From Lachnospiraceae bacterium (GTDB taxonomy: Bacteria; Bacillota; Clostridia; Lachnospirales; Lachnospiraceae), in the NCBI GenBank assembly GCA_017553505.1, contig JAFZLD010000009.1, forward strand, positions 1 through 64,000: a DNA stretch of 64,000 bases. Direction: 5' to 3'. The notes beneath the pieces are model-generated. The model saw only the letters and a program-made list of their open reading frames with translations. It did not search any database and was not told where the DNA came from. The position numbers and the translations under genes are program-made. Shown piece by piece: positions 1 through 8,949 of this stretch (positions are counted from its first letter, which is position 1; the number at the start of each line of letters is the position of its first letter).

Positions 1-11
1 ATCCTCCACCA

Positions 12-131
12 ACAAAGAAGAGACTAGCCTGAGCCAGTCTCTTTGTAAACCGGGATGCAACCTCCCGGAAGGTATTCACTTTCAACCCACTATGGCCTCA
101 GGCCGGAACGAGAGGGGTTGCATCTCGTTTT
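12..131. ncRNA. Candidate structured RNA with complementary hairpin loops
   Basis: No convincing gene lies in 1-203. The sequence folds into successive hairpins. The first has an 8-bp stem at 18-25/36-43. The second has a CCGGG/CCCGG stem at 50-54/64-68 with a 9-nt loop at 55-63. A small GGCC hairpin lies at 94-104. The last has a 7-bp stem AACGAGA/TCTCGTT at 107-113/123-129 with a 9-nt loop at 114-122, followed by TTTT. The loops of the second and last hairpins share seven complementary bases, TGCAACC at 56-62 and GGTTGCA at 116-122, as in a kissing loop. The strand is unknown; the run of T after the last stem favours plus. I do not recognise a known riboswitch or RNA family here. Confidence 0.4.
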
Positions 132-173
132 ACAACTGAAGTACAAGAACAATTGTATATTGAGGCCAAGCAA

Positions 174-200
174 AAAGCCTTCTCGTAAAGAGAAGGCTTT
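174..200 (-). terminator. Intrinsic terminator of the macAB-like operon
   Basis: An 11-bp perfect stem (174-184 with 190-200) has a 5-nt loop and, read on the minus strand, is followed by a run of T. It begins four bases after the stop codon of the permease gene. Confidence 0.85.
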
Positions 201-203
201 CCA

Positions 204-1496
204 TTATTCGTATCTTAACGCTTCGATGGGGTCCATCTTGGCTGCTTTGTTGGCTGGGTAGTATCCGAAGAATACGCCGATTGCCATGGAGAAAGAAAGA
301 CTCAGGATGATGCTGAATACCGAAGGTGCCGCGGGAGTTCCGAGGGCATTGGCAAGAAGCACTCCTGCCGTAACACCGATGATAATACCTATGATACCGC
401 CCACAATACAGATAACAACCGCTTCCACGATAAACTGCATGCGGATGGAGCTGTTAGGCGCTCCGAGGGCCTTTCTGGTACCGATTTCACGGGTACGCTC
501 CGTAATGGATACAAGCATTATATTCATAACACCGATACCGCCTACAAGAAGCGCTATGCCTGCTACAATTGCTATCGCTTTGGTAATTGAGCCCATCATA
601 GTAGACATGGTCTCTACCACTGATGCAAGGCTGAATGCAGTAACTTCAAAGTTCCTGTTGTTACGGTAATATGACATAAAGAAACTGTCGACCTTACTTG
701 CGAATTGATCTGCATCCACACCTGCTGACGTTACAATCGTGAAGTTAACGTAGCCGTCGTTGTGCGTAATTTCTTTGGCCGCTCTTAAGGGTATATAGAG
801 ATTGGTATTTAAGTCCTTGTCCGCAGTCATGGAGAACATCATGGCGTTTCTTTCGTACTTGTAAACGCCTACGATTGTGACCTGATAGAACTTATCGCCA
901 ATGTATACGTTAACTGTATCGCCCAGCGCAGCTTCCTCGTCGCCGTCATAAAGGTTGTTGACCGCTTTGTCGGATATAAGCCCCAGCATGAGACCTTTCT
1001 CCATCTCCGATTCGTAAAAGAACCTGCCCGACGACAATTTCACATTACTTGCCACAAATTCGCCCATGCTGACGCCGGTCAGTGTAACATTGGCGTACTT
1101 TTTACCGTCAAGTACCTGGCCCGAGCCCGCGGAGCTCGTGGCTGAAATTGCATATATTTCTTCGGGATAAGTCTCACAAAGAGTCTTGACCATATCATCC
1201 GAAATGTAATCGCTCTCGCGAAGCGTAACTGCAGTCTGCGAATCGCTCTTAAATATGTATCCTTCCTCAGTGGTCTCCGTCTCTGCTTCCCTGTTGGTAA
1301 GGTAAACGTTTATGTTATTGGCTCCCATGGTGGACATGGAGTCCGTTACCTGAATGGTAAGGGAGTTACCGACCGTCATAATCGCAATAACCGATGAAAT
1401 ACCGATTATTATGCCAAGCATCGTAAGAAGCGCGCGCATCTTATTGGCCATAAGGCTGGTAAAAGCAAGTCTCACGTTTTCAAAAAACATCATCAT
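204..1496 (-). CDS. MacB-like ABC transporter permease (FtsX family)
   Basis: Membrane permease of a MacAB-type tripartite exporter acting in the cytoplasmic membrane. The 430-residue protein has an N-terminal transmembrane helix (about 19-42), a large extracytoplasmic MacB periplasmic-core domain (about 45-280), and a C-terminal FtsX domain with three helices (about 305-330, 355-385, 395-420). The conserved stretch TERTREIGTRKALGA lies before the second FtsX helix. Three ATG codons follow one another at the start; the first overlaps the ATPase stop codon as ATGA, so the two are translationally coupled. It is the last gene of an adaptor-ATPase-permease operon. The family exports peptides, macrolides or lipids; the substrate cannot be read from sequence. 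Confidence 0.9.
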   Translation of the reverse strand: MMMFFENVRLAFTSLMANKMRALLTMLGIIIGISSVIAIMTVGNSLTIQVTDSMSTMGANNINVYLTNREAETETTEEGYIFKSDSQTAVTLRESDYISDDMVKTLCETYPEEIYAISATSSAGSGQVLDGKKYANVTLTGVSMGEFVASNVKLSSGRFFYESEMEKGLMLGLISDKAVNNLYDGDEEAALGDTVNVYIGDKFYQVTIVGVYKYERNAMMFSMTADKDLNTNLYIPLRAAKEITHNDGYVNFTIVTSAGVDADQFASKVDSFFMSYYRNNRNFEVTAFSLASVVETMSTMMGSITKAIAIVAGIALLVGGIGVMNIMLVSITERTREIGTRKALGAPNSSIRMQFIVEAVVICIVGGIIGIIIGVTAGVLLANALGTPAAPSVFSIILSLSFSMAIGVFFGYYPANKAAKMDPIEALRYE

Positions 1497-2239
1497 GACA
1501 CGCTCACCTCCTCTTCGGCCGCCGCAAAAGCAGGCGCCCCGCTGCCGGCTCTCTCTCCTACCACGAGGCCGTCCTTGAGGGTTATGATGCGCTCACATTC
1601 TTCGGCAAGCTCGGGGGAGTGGGTGATTAAAACTATTGTCTTACCCTGCTCCTTATGAAGCTTGTGGAATATGTCCATAACTAAGCGGCCGGTCTGAGAA
1701 TCAAGAGCTCCTGTAGGCTCGTCCGCAAGGATAATCGCAGGGTCATTGGCCATGGCTCTTGCTATTGCCACACGCTGCTTCTGTCCGCCGGAGAGTTCTT
1801 CGGGAAGGTGCTTCATTCTTTCGCCCATGCCGACAATTTTAAGAAGTTCCGCGGCTCTTGCGGCACGCTTGCTGCGTCCCATACCGGCGTATAACATGGG
1901 CATTTCCACGTTCTTAAGAGCATTGGTCTTGGCTATTAAATTGTAGGTCTGGAATACAAAACCTACTTTTCTGTTTCTAATCTTTGAAAGTTCATCGTCT
2001 TTGCTTTCGGTAACATTTATTCCGTCGAGGAAATAGGTGCCTTCGGTAGGGCGGTCGAGCGACCCGATTATATTCATAAGGGTCGATTTACCCGAGCCCG
2101 ACGCTCCCACGATTGCTACGAATTCTCCTTCGTAGACCGTTATGTCCACGCCGCCGAGAGCGGCAAGTTCATTGGGAGTACCGATAAAGAATTTCTTGAC
2201 GATGCCTTTCATGTCAATAATTTTCTTTTTATCTTCCAT
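1493..2239 (-). CDS. MacB/LolD-type ABC transporter ATP-binding protein
   Basis: Cytoplasmic ATPase that powers the adjacent FtsX-type permease. The 248-residue protein has Walker [10 protein letters not shown] near residue 44, a Q-loop FQTYN, the signature LSGGQKQR near 149 and Walker [12 protein letters not shown], the pattern typical of the MacB/LolD/FtsE class. A Shine-Dalgarno AGGAGCG lies just before the ATG. It follows the adaptor gene by 8 bp and overlaps the permease by 4 bp. The tail past the H-loop (about 225-248) is low-complexity and alanine-rich. Family and role are clear; the exported substrate is unknown. Confidence 0.93.
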   Translation of the reverse strand: MEDKKKIIDMKGIVKKFFIGTPNELAALGGVDITVYEGEFVAIVGASGSGKSTLMNIIGSLDRPTEGTYFLDGINVTESKDDELSKIRNRKVGFVFQTYNLIAKTNALKNVEMPMLYAGMGRSKRAARAAELLKIVGMGERMKHLPEELSGGQKQRVAIARAMANDPAIILADEPTGALDSQTGRLVMDIFHKLHKEQGKTIVLITHSPELAEECERIITLKDGLVVGERAGSGAPAFAAAEEEVSVS

Positions 2240-2247
2240 CGTCGCTC

Positions 2248-3834
2248 CTACATTCCGTCGGTCTCGTTACCGTTAACTCCAAAGATAGTGTTAAAGTCAA
2301 ATGTACCTGTGTTCTCGCGCTCTACGGTTACTTCGTCGCCTTCTTTCAAATCGCCTGAAAGAATCTCTACATAGTATGCGCTGGTAACGCCTGTGGTTAC
2401 ATATACCTTGTGGGTAATGGGAAGGTTAGAAGCGTCCTTGCCGTCTACCACGTTGACGTATTCCTTACCGTCATCGTCGGTCTCTACAGCGTCGTAGGGA
2501 ACTGTAAGGGTGTTCTTGGCTTCTTCGAGAACGATGCTTAACTTGGCTGTCATGTCAAGCTTTAAGAGGTCGTTCTTGGTAAGTACCGAAATGACTACCT
2601 TGTAGGTGACTCCACCTGCGCCGATTGATGCTCTGGGCGCTACAGACTTAACTATGCCTTCAAGCTCGGTGTCGCCTGTACCGTTGGTCTTAATAACGAC
2701 TTTCTGTCCTTTCTTAACGGCGCCGATATCGTACTCATCGATTTCTGCAGTGATTTCATAGGAGCTTACGTCCTCTATAACCGCTACAGCGGTACCTGCG
2801 TACTGTGAGCCCTCCGTTACTCCGAGGGAAGTAATTACGCCATCGATGGGTGAGGTTACGGTACAGCTCTCAATCTGATCCTTTACCGCATCAATCTGAG
2901 ACTCTACGCTTGTAGTAGCTGAGTTAGACTGGATCTTGGCGCTTGAAAGTGCATCCTGCCTTGCGGCTACACTTGCATCACTGTTACGCTTCATCTCGTC
3001 ACGGGTGTCTTTCATGTTGTTAAGAGATGTCTCGGTAGCCTCATACTGAGCAACAATGGTGTTATAGTTGCTTAAGCGGGTAGCTTCGTTGGCCTGAGCC
3101 GCATTATATGTCTGTAACAGAGCCGTTACATCGGGTGCGGGCTGTGTCTGGGCCGGAGCATTGCCTGATGTGTCATTACCCGATGTATCATTACCCGATG
3201 TGCTGTTATCGGGAGTTGTGGGTGTTGCAGGAGCTGCCGGAGTTGTAAGCGCCTTAAGTGCCTTTTCGTATGCAGTCTGCGCAGCGGTTCTGTCAGCCAC
3301 TGCCTGCTTGTAAAGATTATAAGACTGCTCCTTTAAATTCTTGTAATCCTCAAGCTTCTTCTCAAGGTCAGCAACCTGCGTGTTGTACTTGTCATTGGAT
3401 GCGTTCGTGCTTGCAACCGTTTCATCAAGCTGACGCTTTGCGGAAGAAATGCTTAAGTTATTTGATTTTTTGGAATTGTTAAGGCTGTCTTCGAGATTTG
3501 CAAGATTCTCTTCGTAGGAAGATGCATCAAGAATTGCAATGACGTCTCCTTCTTTGACCTCATCGCCTTCGAGTACCTTAACTTCCAGCACCTTCGCGCC
3601 GGTCGCGGTGGAAGTAACGCTTCTTGAATCAATACTGGTAATCTTACCTGTTGCCGATACGACACTCACTATGTCGCGCTTCTCGGCAGTAACGATTTCA
3701 TTGGCCATGGCGGCGTTAATTATTTCCATGCCTTTCTTCATGGCGGATTTGAACCATATCACTATTCCGCCGATTACGAGGACGATTACGGTAAGGATAA
3801 TCAATCCTTTTTTGTGCTTCTTAAAAAAGTTCAT
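2248..3834 (-). CDS. MacA/HlyD-like efflux adaptor (periplasmic adaptor family)
   Basis: Membrane-anchored adaptor of the exporter. The 528 residues show a Lys-rich N-terminus, one transmembrane helix (about 10-28), a lipoyl/barrel-sandwich half (about 65-115), a long alpha-helical hairpin (about 110-330), the second lipoyl half (CTVTSPIDGVITSLGV, about 325-345), a beta-barrel and a C-terminal membrane-proximal domain. At the hairpin tip sits a low-complexity insert rich in Ala, Pro and Thr with three NDTSG-like repeats. The start is supported by GGAGAG seven bases upstream. It is the first gene of the adaptor-ATPase-permease operon. In Gram-positives such adaptors work without an outer-membrane channel. 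Confidence 0.88.
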   Translation of the reverse strand: MNFFKKHKKGLIILTVIVLVIGGIVIWFKSAMKKGMEIINAAMANEIVTAEKRDIVSVVSATGKITSIDSRSVTSTATGAKVLEVKVLEGDEVKEGDVIAILDASSYEENLANLEDSLNNSKKSNNLSISSAKRQLDETVASTNASNDKYNTQVADLEKKLEDYKNLKEQSYNLYKQAVADRTAAQTAYEKALKALTTPAAPATPTTPDNSTSGNDTSGNDTSGNAPAQTQPAPDVTALLQTYNAAQANEATRLSNYNTIVAQYEATETSLNNMKDTRDEMKRNSDASVAARQDALSSAKIQSNSATTSVESQIDAVKDQIESCTVTSPIDGVITSLGVTEGSQYAGTAVAVIEDVSSYEITAEIDEYDIGAVKKGQKVVIKTNGTGDTELEGIVKSVAPRASIGAGGVTYKVVISVLTKNDLLKLDMTAKLSIVLEEAKNTLTVPYDAVETDDDGKEYVNVVDGKDASNLPITHKVYVTTGVTSAYYVEILSGDLKEGDEVTVERENTGTFDFNTIFGVNGNETDGM

Positions 3835-3927
3835 TTTCTCTCTCCAAAATATGTTGTTGCCAATCAGTTCTCTATTAAGATATTTCTTATTACGTCCGCG
3901 CGCAAGACTTTGAGACTTTAATTTAGT

Positions 3928-3947
3928 AAAGTTTATTAAAGTTTATT
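3928..3947. promoter_or_regulatory. Tandem 10-bp direct repeat upstream of the efflux operon
   Basis: AAAGTTTATT occurs twice head to tail (3928-3937 and 3938-3947), one helical turn apart, in the 134-bp gap before the adaptor gene. A looser third copy (ACTTTAATTT) precedes it. This is the geometry of an OmpR-family response-regulator site; binding is inferred. Confidence 0.4.
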
Positions 3948-3968
3948 TTCTGTTTATTTTTTAAATGA

Positions 3969-3989
3969 CCCGGGGCTTTTAACCCCGGG
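3969..3989 (-). terminator. Terminator of the SPFH/YhfC operon
   Basis: A 7-bp GC-only stem CCCGGGG/CCCCGGG (3969-3975/3983-3989) with a 7-nt loop lies just past the stop codon at 4000. On the minus strand it is followed by a T/A-rich tract. Confidence 0.8.
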
Positions 3990-3999
3990 CCGTTTCGCT

Positions 4000-4842
4000 C
4001 TATACAGTTACTGCTTCTTCTTTTTTCTTTCTCGTCAAAAGAACAATCACACAAATAATTACTGCCGACATCGCGTAGATGAATCCTTCAATCGCCACAA
4101 CATTGTCTGTGACACCGGTTATAAGAACCGCTGCGGCATCCAAGATGAAGTGAAAAAGGATTGCCAGAATAAGATAAAGCACCTTTTTTTCTTTGACCGC
4201 TTTCCATACGAGTACGCTAAGCGCAATGTGGAATGCTATTGCGGGAATTCTTTCAACCATGCCCGTCAAAAATAAGTACGGCTCTGCATCAACAAGCTGA
4301 AACAGACTGTTCAAAGAAGCTATACCCTGTTCTTCGGGAAGCGTCTTAAGCACTTCATATGAGGGGCCCAATGCTCTGTTGTTAATCTGAAAGCTGACGG
4401 CTATATTTTGTAACATACCGAGTCCGACCAGAATAATGGCTTCAATTCCGCCGTGACCCGCTCCGTACATAAGACTGTTACGGTCGTTGTCTCTGCAGTC
4501 CTTAAGGAAATAGTGCATTCCGACAAATCTGCCCACTTCTTCAAAAAGGCCGGCCATTAAACCGCCGTACAAAGCGTACATCCAAAGATTTCCCTGAATG
4601 GTCGCACCGGCGGGGCTTTTAAACAGCACTATGTAGTGCGCAACAGCCTCAAGAATCTTGGCGAATACTATCCACACAAGCGCTCCTATGAGGAAGCACT
4701 TAAGATTGCAGTTATATTTCTTTCGCAAGTATATTGCGATAAGTACCGGAACCGCTACAGAGAGCAATCCGGAAATAATCATACAAGCTATCGATGCGGT
4801 CGGCACCGTTACCGTTTGAAGTTTATTGTAAATTTCTTCCAT
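4000..4842 (-). CDS. YhfC-like intramembrane protease family protein
   Basis: Polytopic membrane protein of 280 residues with about seven or eight hydrophobic helices. It carries motifs of the YhfC/DUF2324 family of glutamic-type intramembrane proteases, relatives of the CAAX protease/PrsW group: FEEVGR near 103-108 and GAGHGGIEAI near 128-137. The Glu pair and the His are the putative catalytic and metal-site residues of that superfamily. It is the last gene of a tight minus-strand operon, 12 bp after the DUF1648 gene and before a strong terminator. Family members are linked to membrane stress or peptide resistance; the function here is inferred from family only. Confidence 0.8.
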   Translation of the reverse strand: MEEIYNKLQTVTVPTASIACMIISGLLSVAVPVLIAIYLRKKYNCNLKCFLIGALVWIVFAKILEAVAHYIVLFKSPAGATIQGNLWMYALYGGLMAGLFEEVGRFVGMHYFLKDCRDNDRNSLMYGAGHGGIEAIILVGLGMLQNIAVSFQINNRALGPSYEVLKTLPEEQGIASLNSLFQLVDAEPYLFLTGMVERIPAIAFHIALSVLVWKAVKEKKVLYLILAILFHFILDAAAVLITGVTDNVVAIEGFIYAMSAVIICVIVLLTRKKKEEAVTV

Positions 4843-4854
4843 ATATTTACCTCT

Positions 4855-5343
4855 TTATGCGTATCGCTTCGAGTCTATCACGCTCTTAACGAGAAATACC
4901 ACCATCGCGCCGATGCCCACTACCAAAACGCCGGTTACGGCTATTCCGAAGCCTTTGTGGACAAAGAACATGAATATCGTGCCGACAAGCGCAATAAGCG
5001 ACATCGTAAGCATCGTAATGACTACCGTCCAGAGCGCGTCATTGTAGACAAAGGGTCTGTTGGCGTCTGTAATCTTGGCGGGCATATTCCATGAACTGAT
5101 TGGTACGAGTGCTATAATTGCAAGCGAGCCAAGATTGGTTAAGAGCATAATCGCGGGAAGTAAAACCGCTGTCCAAGGTGAGCCGTACGCATCTATCTCT
5201 CCAAAGAAGTCAAAATGTGTGGGAATCTCGCCCTCGGTGGTAGCAGCCAGAACGATTGCAAGGATAAGGCTTATCAATAAAACGATAAAAGAAACAATAA
5301 CCGCAATCCTGTGACCGGGTCTTAAAAACTCGCGATTTTTCAT
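4855..5343 (-). CDS. DUF1648 domain membrane protein (SdpI-like N-terminal module)
   Basis: A 162-residue membrane protein with four predicted helices (about 10-32, 57-80, 107-128, 133-155). The segment IPTHFDFFGEIDAYGS (about 40-55) matches the hallmark of DUF1648, the module found at the N-terminus of SdpI, the immunity protein for the SdpC toxin of Bacillus subtilis. The rest of SdpI is absent. A GGGGG Shine-Dalgarno precedes the ATG. It lies 12 bp downstream of a ribbon-helix-helix gene and 12 bp upstream of the YhfC-like gene. A role in envelope protection or signalling is an inference. Confidence 0.8.
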   Translation of the reverse strand: MKNREFLRPGHRIAVIVSFIVLLISLILAIVLAATTEGEIPTHFDFFGEIDAYGSPWTAVLLPAIMLLTNLGSLAIIALVPISSWNMPAKITDANRPFVYNDALWTVVITMLTMSLIALVGTIFMFFVHKGFGIAVTGVLVVGIGAMVVFLVKSVIDSKRYA

Positions 5344-5355
5344 GTCAGTGTCCCC

Positions 5356-5553
5356 CTAACTTATATCAATGTCTAATGGTGCATCGATATCTTCCCCAAC
5401 ATATTTACCGTTCTTTTTACGCTGCTTGACACACTCGGTAAGAAGATACTCTATCTGCCCGTTAACCGAGCGAAAGTCATCTTCTGCCCACTTGGCAAGT
5501 GCATTATAAAGATTTTCGTTGAGCCTTAATGGCACCTGTTTTTTTTCTGCCAT
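5356..5553 (-). CDS. Small ribbon-helix-helix (Arc-like) protein
   Basis: A 65-residue protein whose N-terminal 45 residues fit the ribbon-helix-helix fold: a short polar strand (KQVPLRLNENLY), then two helices, ending in a charged tail. The pattern PLRLNENLYNALAKWAEDD with RSVNGQIEYLL is common to Arc-type DNA-binding proteins of Firmicutes. It sits between the SPFH gene and the DUF1648 gene with gaps of 21 and 12 bp, so it is probably co-transcribed. It may regulate this operon, but no target site is proven. No toxin partner is recognisable next to it. Confidence 0.75.
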   Translation of the reverse strand: MAEKKQVPLRLNENLYNALAKWAEDDFRSVNGQIEYLLTECVKQRKKNGKYVGEDIDAPLDIDIS

Positions 5554-5574
5554 TTTACACCACTTTCTGACATT

Positions 5575-6585
5575 TTAATATAAGCTGCCTGAGTTGACAA
5601 CAGGCTGAGCGTCATGGTTGCCGCACAATACTACGAGGAGGTTGGAAACCATTGCTGCCTTTCTTTCTTCGTCAAGGTCTACCACGTGGTTCTCGTTAAG
5701 TCTTTCAAGCGCAAGTTCCACCATGCCTACCGCACCGTCCACGATCATCTTTCTTGCGTCGATGATAGCGGAAGCCTGCTGGCGCTGTAACATTGCCGCA
5801 GCAATTTCGGGAGCGTATGCAAGGTATGTGATTCTTGACTCTACGATTTCGATGCCGGCAAGATTAACGCGTGCCTGAATTTCTTTCTTGATTCTGTCTG
5901 CCACGATTTCGCTGGAGCCTCTGAGCGAGCCTTCATCAGCCTGACCGTCGCCTGTGGTATCCACGTTCTTGGCTACGTCGTAAGGGTAGATTCTTACGAT
6001 ATTGCGAAGAGCGGCGTCACACTGCAGCGAAAGAAACTCTTTGTAGTTCTCTACGTTAAATACAGCCTTGGCGGTATCAACGATTCTCCATGTAACGGCA
6101 ATACCGATTTCGATAGGGTTACCGAGGCAGTCGTTAATCTTCTGTCTTGTGTTGTTAAGGGTCATGATCTTCATCGAGAGCTTCTTAGAGGGCATTTCAA
6201 AGCCTGTGGCATTGACGGGAAGGCCCGCCTTAACGTCCCCGCTCTGATTAAGTCTTGTATTGGCCGCAGGGTTGATAGCTGTTACAAAAGGGTTAACGAA
6301 GTAGAATCCGTCGCCCTTTAACGTTCCGTAATACTTACCGAAAAGAGTAAGCACGATGGCCTCCTGGGGTTTTAATACCTTAAGACCGCCGTATAATATA
6401 AAGCTTAAGGACAGATAAAGAATACAAATCACCAGCAGCACAACATACAGTCCGCCCATTCTTCCGGGCTTTTCAATATTCATTGCCGCAAAAACAATTC
6501 CTGCGACCGCAGCAATCTGCGTCAAAAGAATGAGTAACAAAGCGCCCATCCCGTTCTTTTTAATTTTTAAGATTTTCTCTTCCAT
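5575..6585 (-). CDS. SPFH/band-7 domain membrane protein
   Basis: A 336-residue stomatin/prohibitin/flotillin-type scaffold. Two N-terminal hydrophobic segments (about 14-36 and 43-68) anchor it. They are followed by an SPFH domain (about 70-280) containing [18 protein letters not shown] and the typical helix with [15 protein letters not shown] near 255-270. A Shine-Dalgarno AAGGAGG precedes the ATG. It lies 18 bp downstream of the ABC permease gene and 21 bp upstream of the ribbon-helix-helix gene. SPFH proteins organise membrane microdomains and assemble stress-response complexes. This is one of two SPFH proteins in the window; the other carries zinc ribbons. Confidence 0.88.
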   Translation of the reverse strand: MEEKILKIKKNGMGALLLILLTQIAAVAGIVFAAMNIEKPGRMGGLYVVLLVICILYLSLSFILYGGLKVLKPQEAIVLTLFGKYYGTLKGDGFYFVNPFVTAINPAANTRLNQSGDVKAGLPVNATGFEMPSKKLSMKIMTLNNTRQKINDCLGNPIEIGIAVTWRIVDTAKAVFNVENYKEFLSLQCDAALRNIVRIYPYDVAKNVDTTGDGQADEGSLRGSSEIVADRIKKEIQARVNLAGIEIVESRITYLAYAPEIAAAMLQRQQASAIIDARKMIVDGAVGMVELALERLNENHVVDLDEERKAAMVSNLLVVLCGNHDAQPVVNSGSLY

Positions 6586-6603
6586 TGAATTAGCCTCCTT
6601 AAG

Positions 6604-8205
6604 TTATTTTTTCTTGGCCAAAGCCATTACTCTCATCATACATACCGCGGTAAGTAATCCATATATAAGCATTGCAGTAACTACCACAAATACCTTACCG
6701 ATCAATGCCGAAAGAATTGCTCCGCCGATAAGCATAATTATTGTAAATATCATGTTGGGGAACATGTATACCACAACTGCCGTGCCCTGCTTAACCACTT
6801 CTACATCGTTCTCCCAGTCAAGCTTCATAAATCTGATGCCGCACTCGCAGCCGAAGGTCGCGGAAAATACGCACAACACAATTCCCAGTAAAATGTACCC
6901 TACAGTCTCAATGATACCGCACTTGCCGCCTATACATAAGCCCAATGTTGCGATAATCTGCGCAGGAATCGATATGTAAAGGTTGGCAAGAATCTTGCCA
7001 AGGTAGATGTCCTTGTAAGATATGGGCAATGACTTAATAATCCAGTAGTTCTTGCCTTCAAGCGAAGGTGATGAACAGGTAAGCGCCATCATGCCTGTTA
7101 AAAAGTATGCTATGAAGGGGATTGCCACCTTCACCATGTCGCCGGTTACAGGCGCTCCCGAAGTTACCGTTCCGATAATCTTATCAAGTCCCACAAACAG
7201 TGCCGCAATACCCACACCGACTGCCATCACGTAACCGGCGCCGGCATTGGTAAGATAAGGAATCGAACCGGTAAAGCGCTTGATTTCCTTGAAAGCCATG
7301 CTCTTGGCTGCGCTGTTTTTCTTTTGCTTCGTAAGCTTGTAAGCGTGTCTTGCCACACTTGTCTTCATGGCGCTGTTAAGTCTCTTATAAGAGCGCGCTA
7401 TGATTACAAATACAAGTTCAAACAGCAGTACCGATACGCCTATGAGCAAAAGAATGCTTGAAATCTTAAGTTCCGTCGCGCCTTCCCTGAACCACCCGGC
7501 GGGAAGGTATATCTTCTCAAAGCTTTCGGTAAAAGAAGCCGTACCTTGAAGGATCTCATCCACACTGTCGTCTTTGATTATCTTCTCTATGAAGAATCTT
7601 GAGAAGAAGCTTAAAATAATTACCGCAAAAAGCAGTATCGCCTGCACAGCTTTCCAATACTTAAAGGCCGCGCTGATCTTAGCTACCACAAAGCTTAATA
7701 GACTTGCCACAAGCATCGGAATTACGGGGATAAACATCGAAAGCACTATCCATATAGGATATACCGCTATCGCAGGCTTAGCATACATTGCGTAGCCGAT
7801 TAACATTGCTACCGACATTGTTAAGTACCAGGGAAGACTCTTAAGATACATATACATGAACTTGCTTCCCACAACGGTCTTCTCGGTAAAAGGCATTGCC
7901 ATCAGCATGTCGTATTCCTTGAAGCCGTACAGATAACTGTTGCTCTTGAGAATGGTCAGCATAAATGCAAGAGCCGTAAGTATCATGGTAAGCAACATCG
8001 GCATCGCCTCGGTAAGTCCCGCACGGCCATAGCCCATTGCCATAAGTACGCTGTATGCAAGAAGCATCAGGTATAACATTATATACGCTATAAAAGTTCC
8101 GATTATCTTACCCTTTTTCTTTCTGTCCTTGGAAGTCTTCAAAACATTGAGACTGCTGGTTGACCGAAGAAGGGTCTTTAGCAAAAGAACATTTTTGTTA
8201 TTCAT
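6604..8205 (-). CDS. ABC-2 type exporter permease
   Basis: A 533-residue polytopic protein with about twelve hydrophobic helices, the membrane half of an ABC exporter with the ATPase just upstream. The longest frame begins at 8274. I use the ATG at 8205 because GGAGGG lies five bases before it (8211-8216) and the protein then begins MNNKNVLLLKTLLR, a normal cytoplasmic start. The gene overlaps the end of the ATPase gene by 8 bp. The fold resembles the large putative ABC exporter permeases of Clostridia (two six-helix halves split by a cytoplasmic loop near 240-330). The substrate is unknown. Confidence 0.85.
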   Translation of the reverse strand: MNNKNVLLLKTLLRSTSSLNVLKTSKDRKKKGKIIGTFIAYIMLYLMLLAYSVLMAMGYGRAGLTEAMPMLLTMILTALAFMLTILKSNSYLYGFKEYDMLMAMPFTEKTVVGSKFMYMYLKSLPWYLTMSVAMLIGYAMYAKPAIAVYPIWIVLSMFIPVIPMLVASLLSFVVAKISAAFKYWKAVQAILLFAVIILSFFSRFFIEKIIKDDSVDEILQGTASFTESFEKIYLPAGWFREGATELKISSILLLIGVSVLLFELVFVIIARSYKRLNSAMKTSVARHAYKLTKQKKNSAAKSMAFKEIKRFTGSIPYLTNAGAGYVMAVGVGIAALFVGLDKIIGTVTSGAPVTGDMVKVAIPFIAYFLTGMMALTCSSPSLEGKNYWIIKSLPISYKDIYLGKILANLYISIPAQIIATLGLCIGGKCGIIETVGYILLGIVLCVFSATFGCECGIRFMKLDWENDVEVVKQGTAVVVYMFPNMIFTIIMLIGGAILSALIGKVFVVVTAMLIYGLLTAVCMMRVMALAKKK

Positions 8206-8914
8206 TGACACCCTCCAGGAATACTTCCTCAAGAGACTTACCGCCGGTAAGTTCTTCCATGGTTCCCTGTGCAATAATCTTACCCTTCTTGATGATGGCT
8301 ACCTTGTTGCAAAGCTTCTCTGCCACCTCAAGTACATGAGTGGAAAAGAAAACTGCCGAACCGCGTGCGCACATCTCGTGCATGATTTCTTTGAGCATAA
8401 ATGCGGCTTTGGGGTCGAGGCCCACAAAAGGCTCGTCCATAACCATTAACTTAGGCTCGTGGATCAGCGCCGAAAGGATTGCTACCTTCTGCTTCATACC
8501 GTGTGAGTAGGAAGAAATCGGGTCGCCGAGCGCTTCCGTAATCTCAAGTCTGTCGCCGTAATCCTTAATACGGGCTTCTCTTACATCTGCATCGATGTCA
8601 AACACATCCGCCACGAAATTTAAATACTGAATACCGGTAAGGTTCTCATAAAGATCCGGGTTATCGGGGATGTAAGCCGTAACTTTCTTACATTCCATAG
8701 GCTCTTTCTTAACGGAATGACCGTCTATAAAGATCTCTCCGTCAGTAAAATCAAGCACACCCACGATTGCTCTTATGGTAGTACTCTTACCTGCACCGTT
8801 ATGGCCGATGAATCCGTATATATCACCGCTTTCAACGGTCAAAGAAACATTGTCTGCGGCCTTTTTGTCGCCGCTGTAAACCTTTGTGTAATTTTCAATA
8901 GTTAATACACTCAT
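8198..8914 (-). CDS. ABC transporter ATP-binding protein
   Basis: A 238-residue ATPase of the CcmA/DRI class: Walker A GHNGAGKST near residue 38, signature YSHGMKQK near 140 (a common variant of LSGGQ), Walker B LMVMDEPFVGLD near 158 and H-loop FFSTHVLE. It is the first gene of the six-gene operon that runs to 4000. Shine-Dalgarno CGGAGG precedes the ATG. The promoter upstream is overlapped by a repeated palindrome, suggesting dedicated control. Confidence 0.92.
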   Translation of the reverse strand: MSVLTIENYTKVYSGDKKAADNVSLTVESGDIYGFIGHNGAGKSTTIRAIVGVLDFTDGEIFIDGHSVKKEPMECKKVTAYIPDNPDLYENLTGIQYLNFVADVFDIDADVREARIKDYGDRLEITEALGDPISSYSHGMKQKVAILSALIHEPKLMVMDEPFVGLDPKAAFMLKEIMHEMCARGSAVFFSTHVLEVAEKLCNKVAIIKKGKIIAQGTMEELTGGKSLEEVFLEGVNE

Positions 8915-8949
8915 TTTAAGCCTCCGTAAATAGACTCCGTGTTGTTGGT

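Noticed and set aside
55-261. Plus-strand 68-codon frame
   Set aside because: It crosses the macAB terminator and runs into the permease gene; no ribosome binding site.
3165-3210. Direct repeats in the adaptor gene
   Set aside because: They encode the NDTSG low-complexity insert at the coiled-coil tip; coding repeat, not a mobile element.
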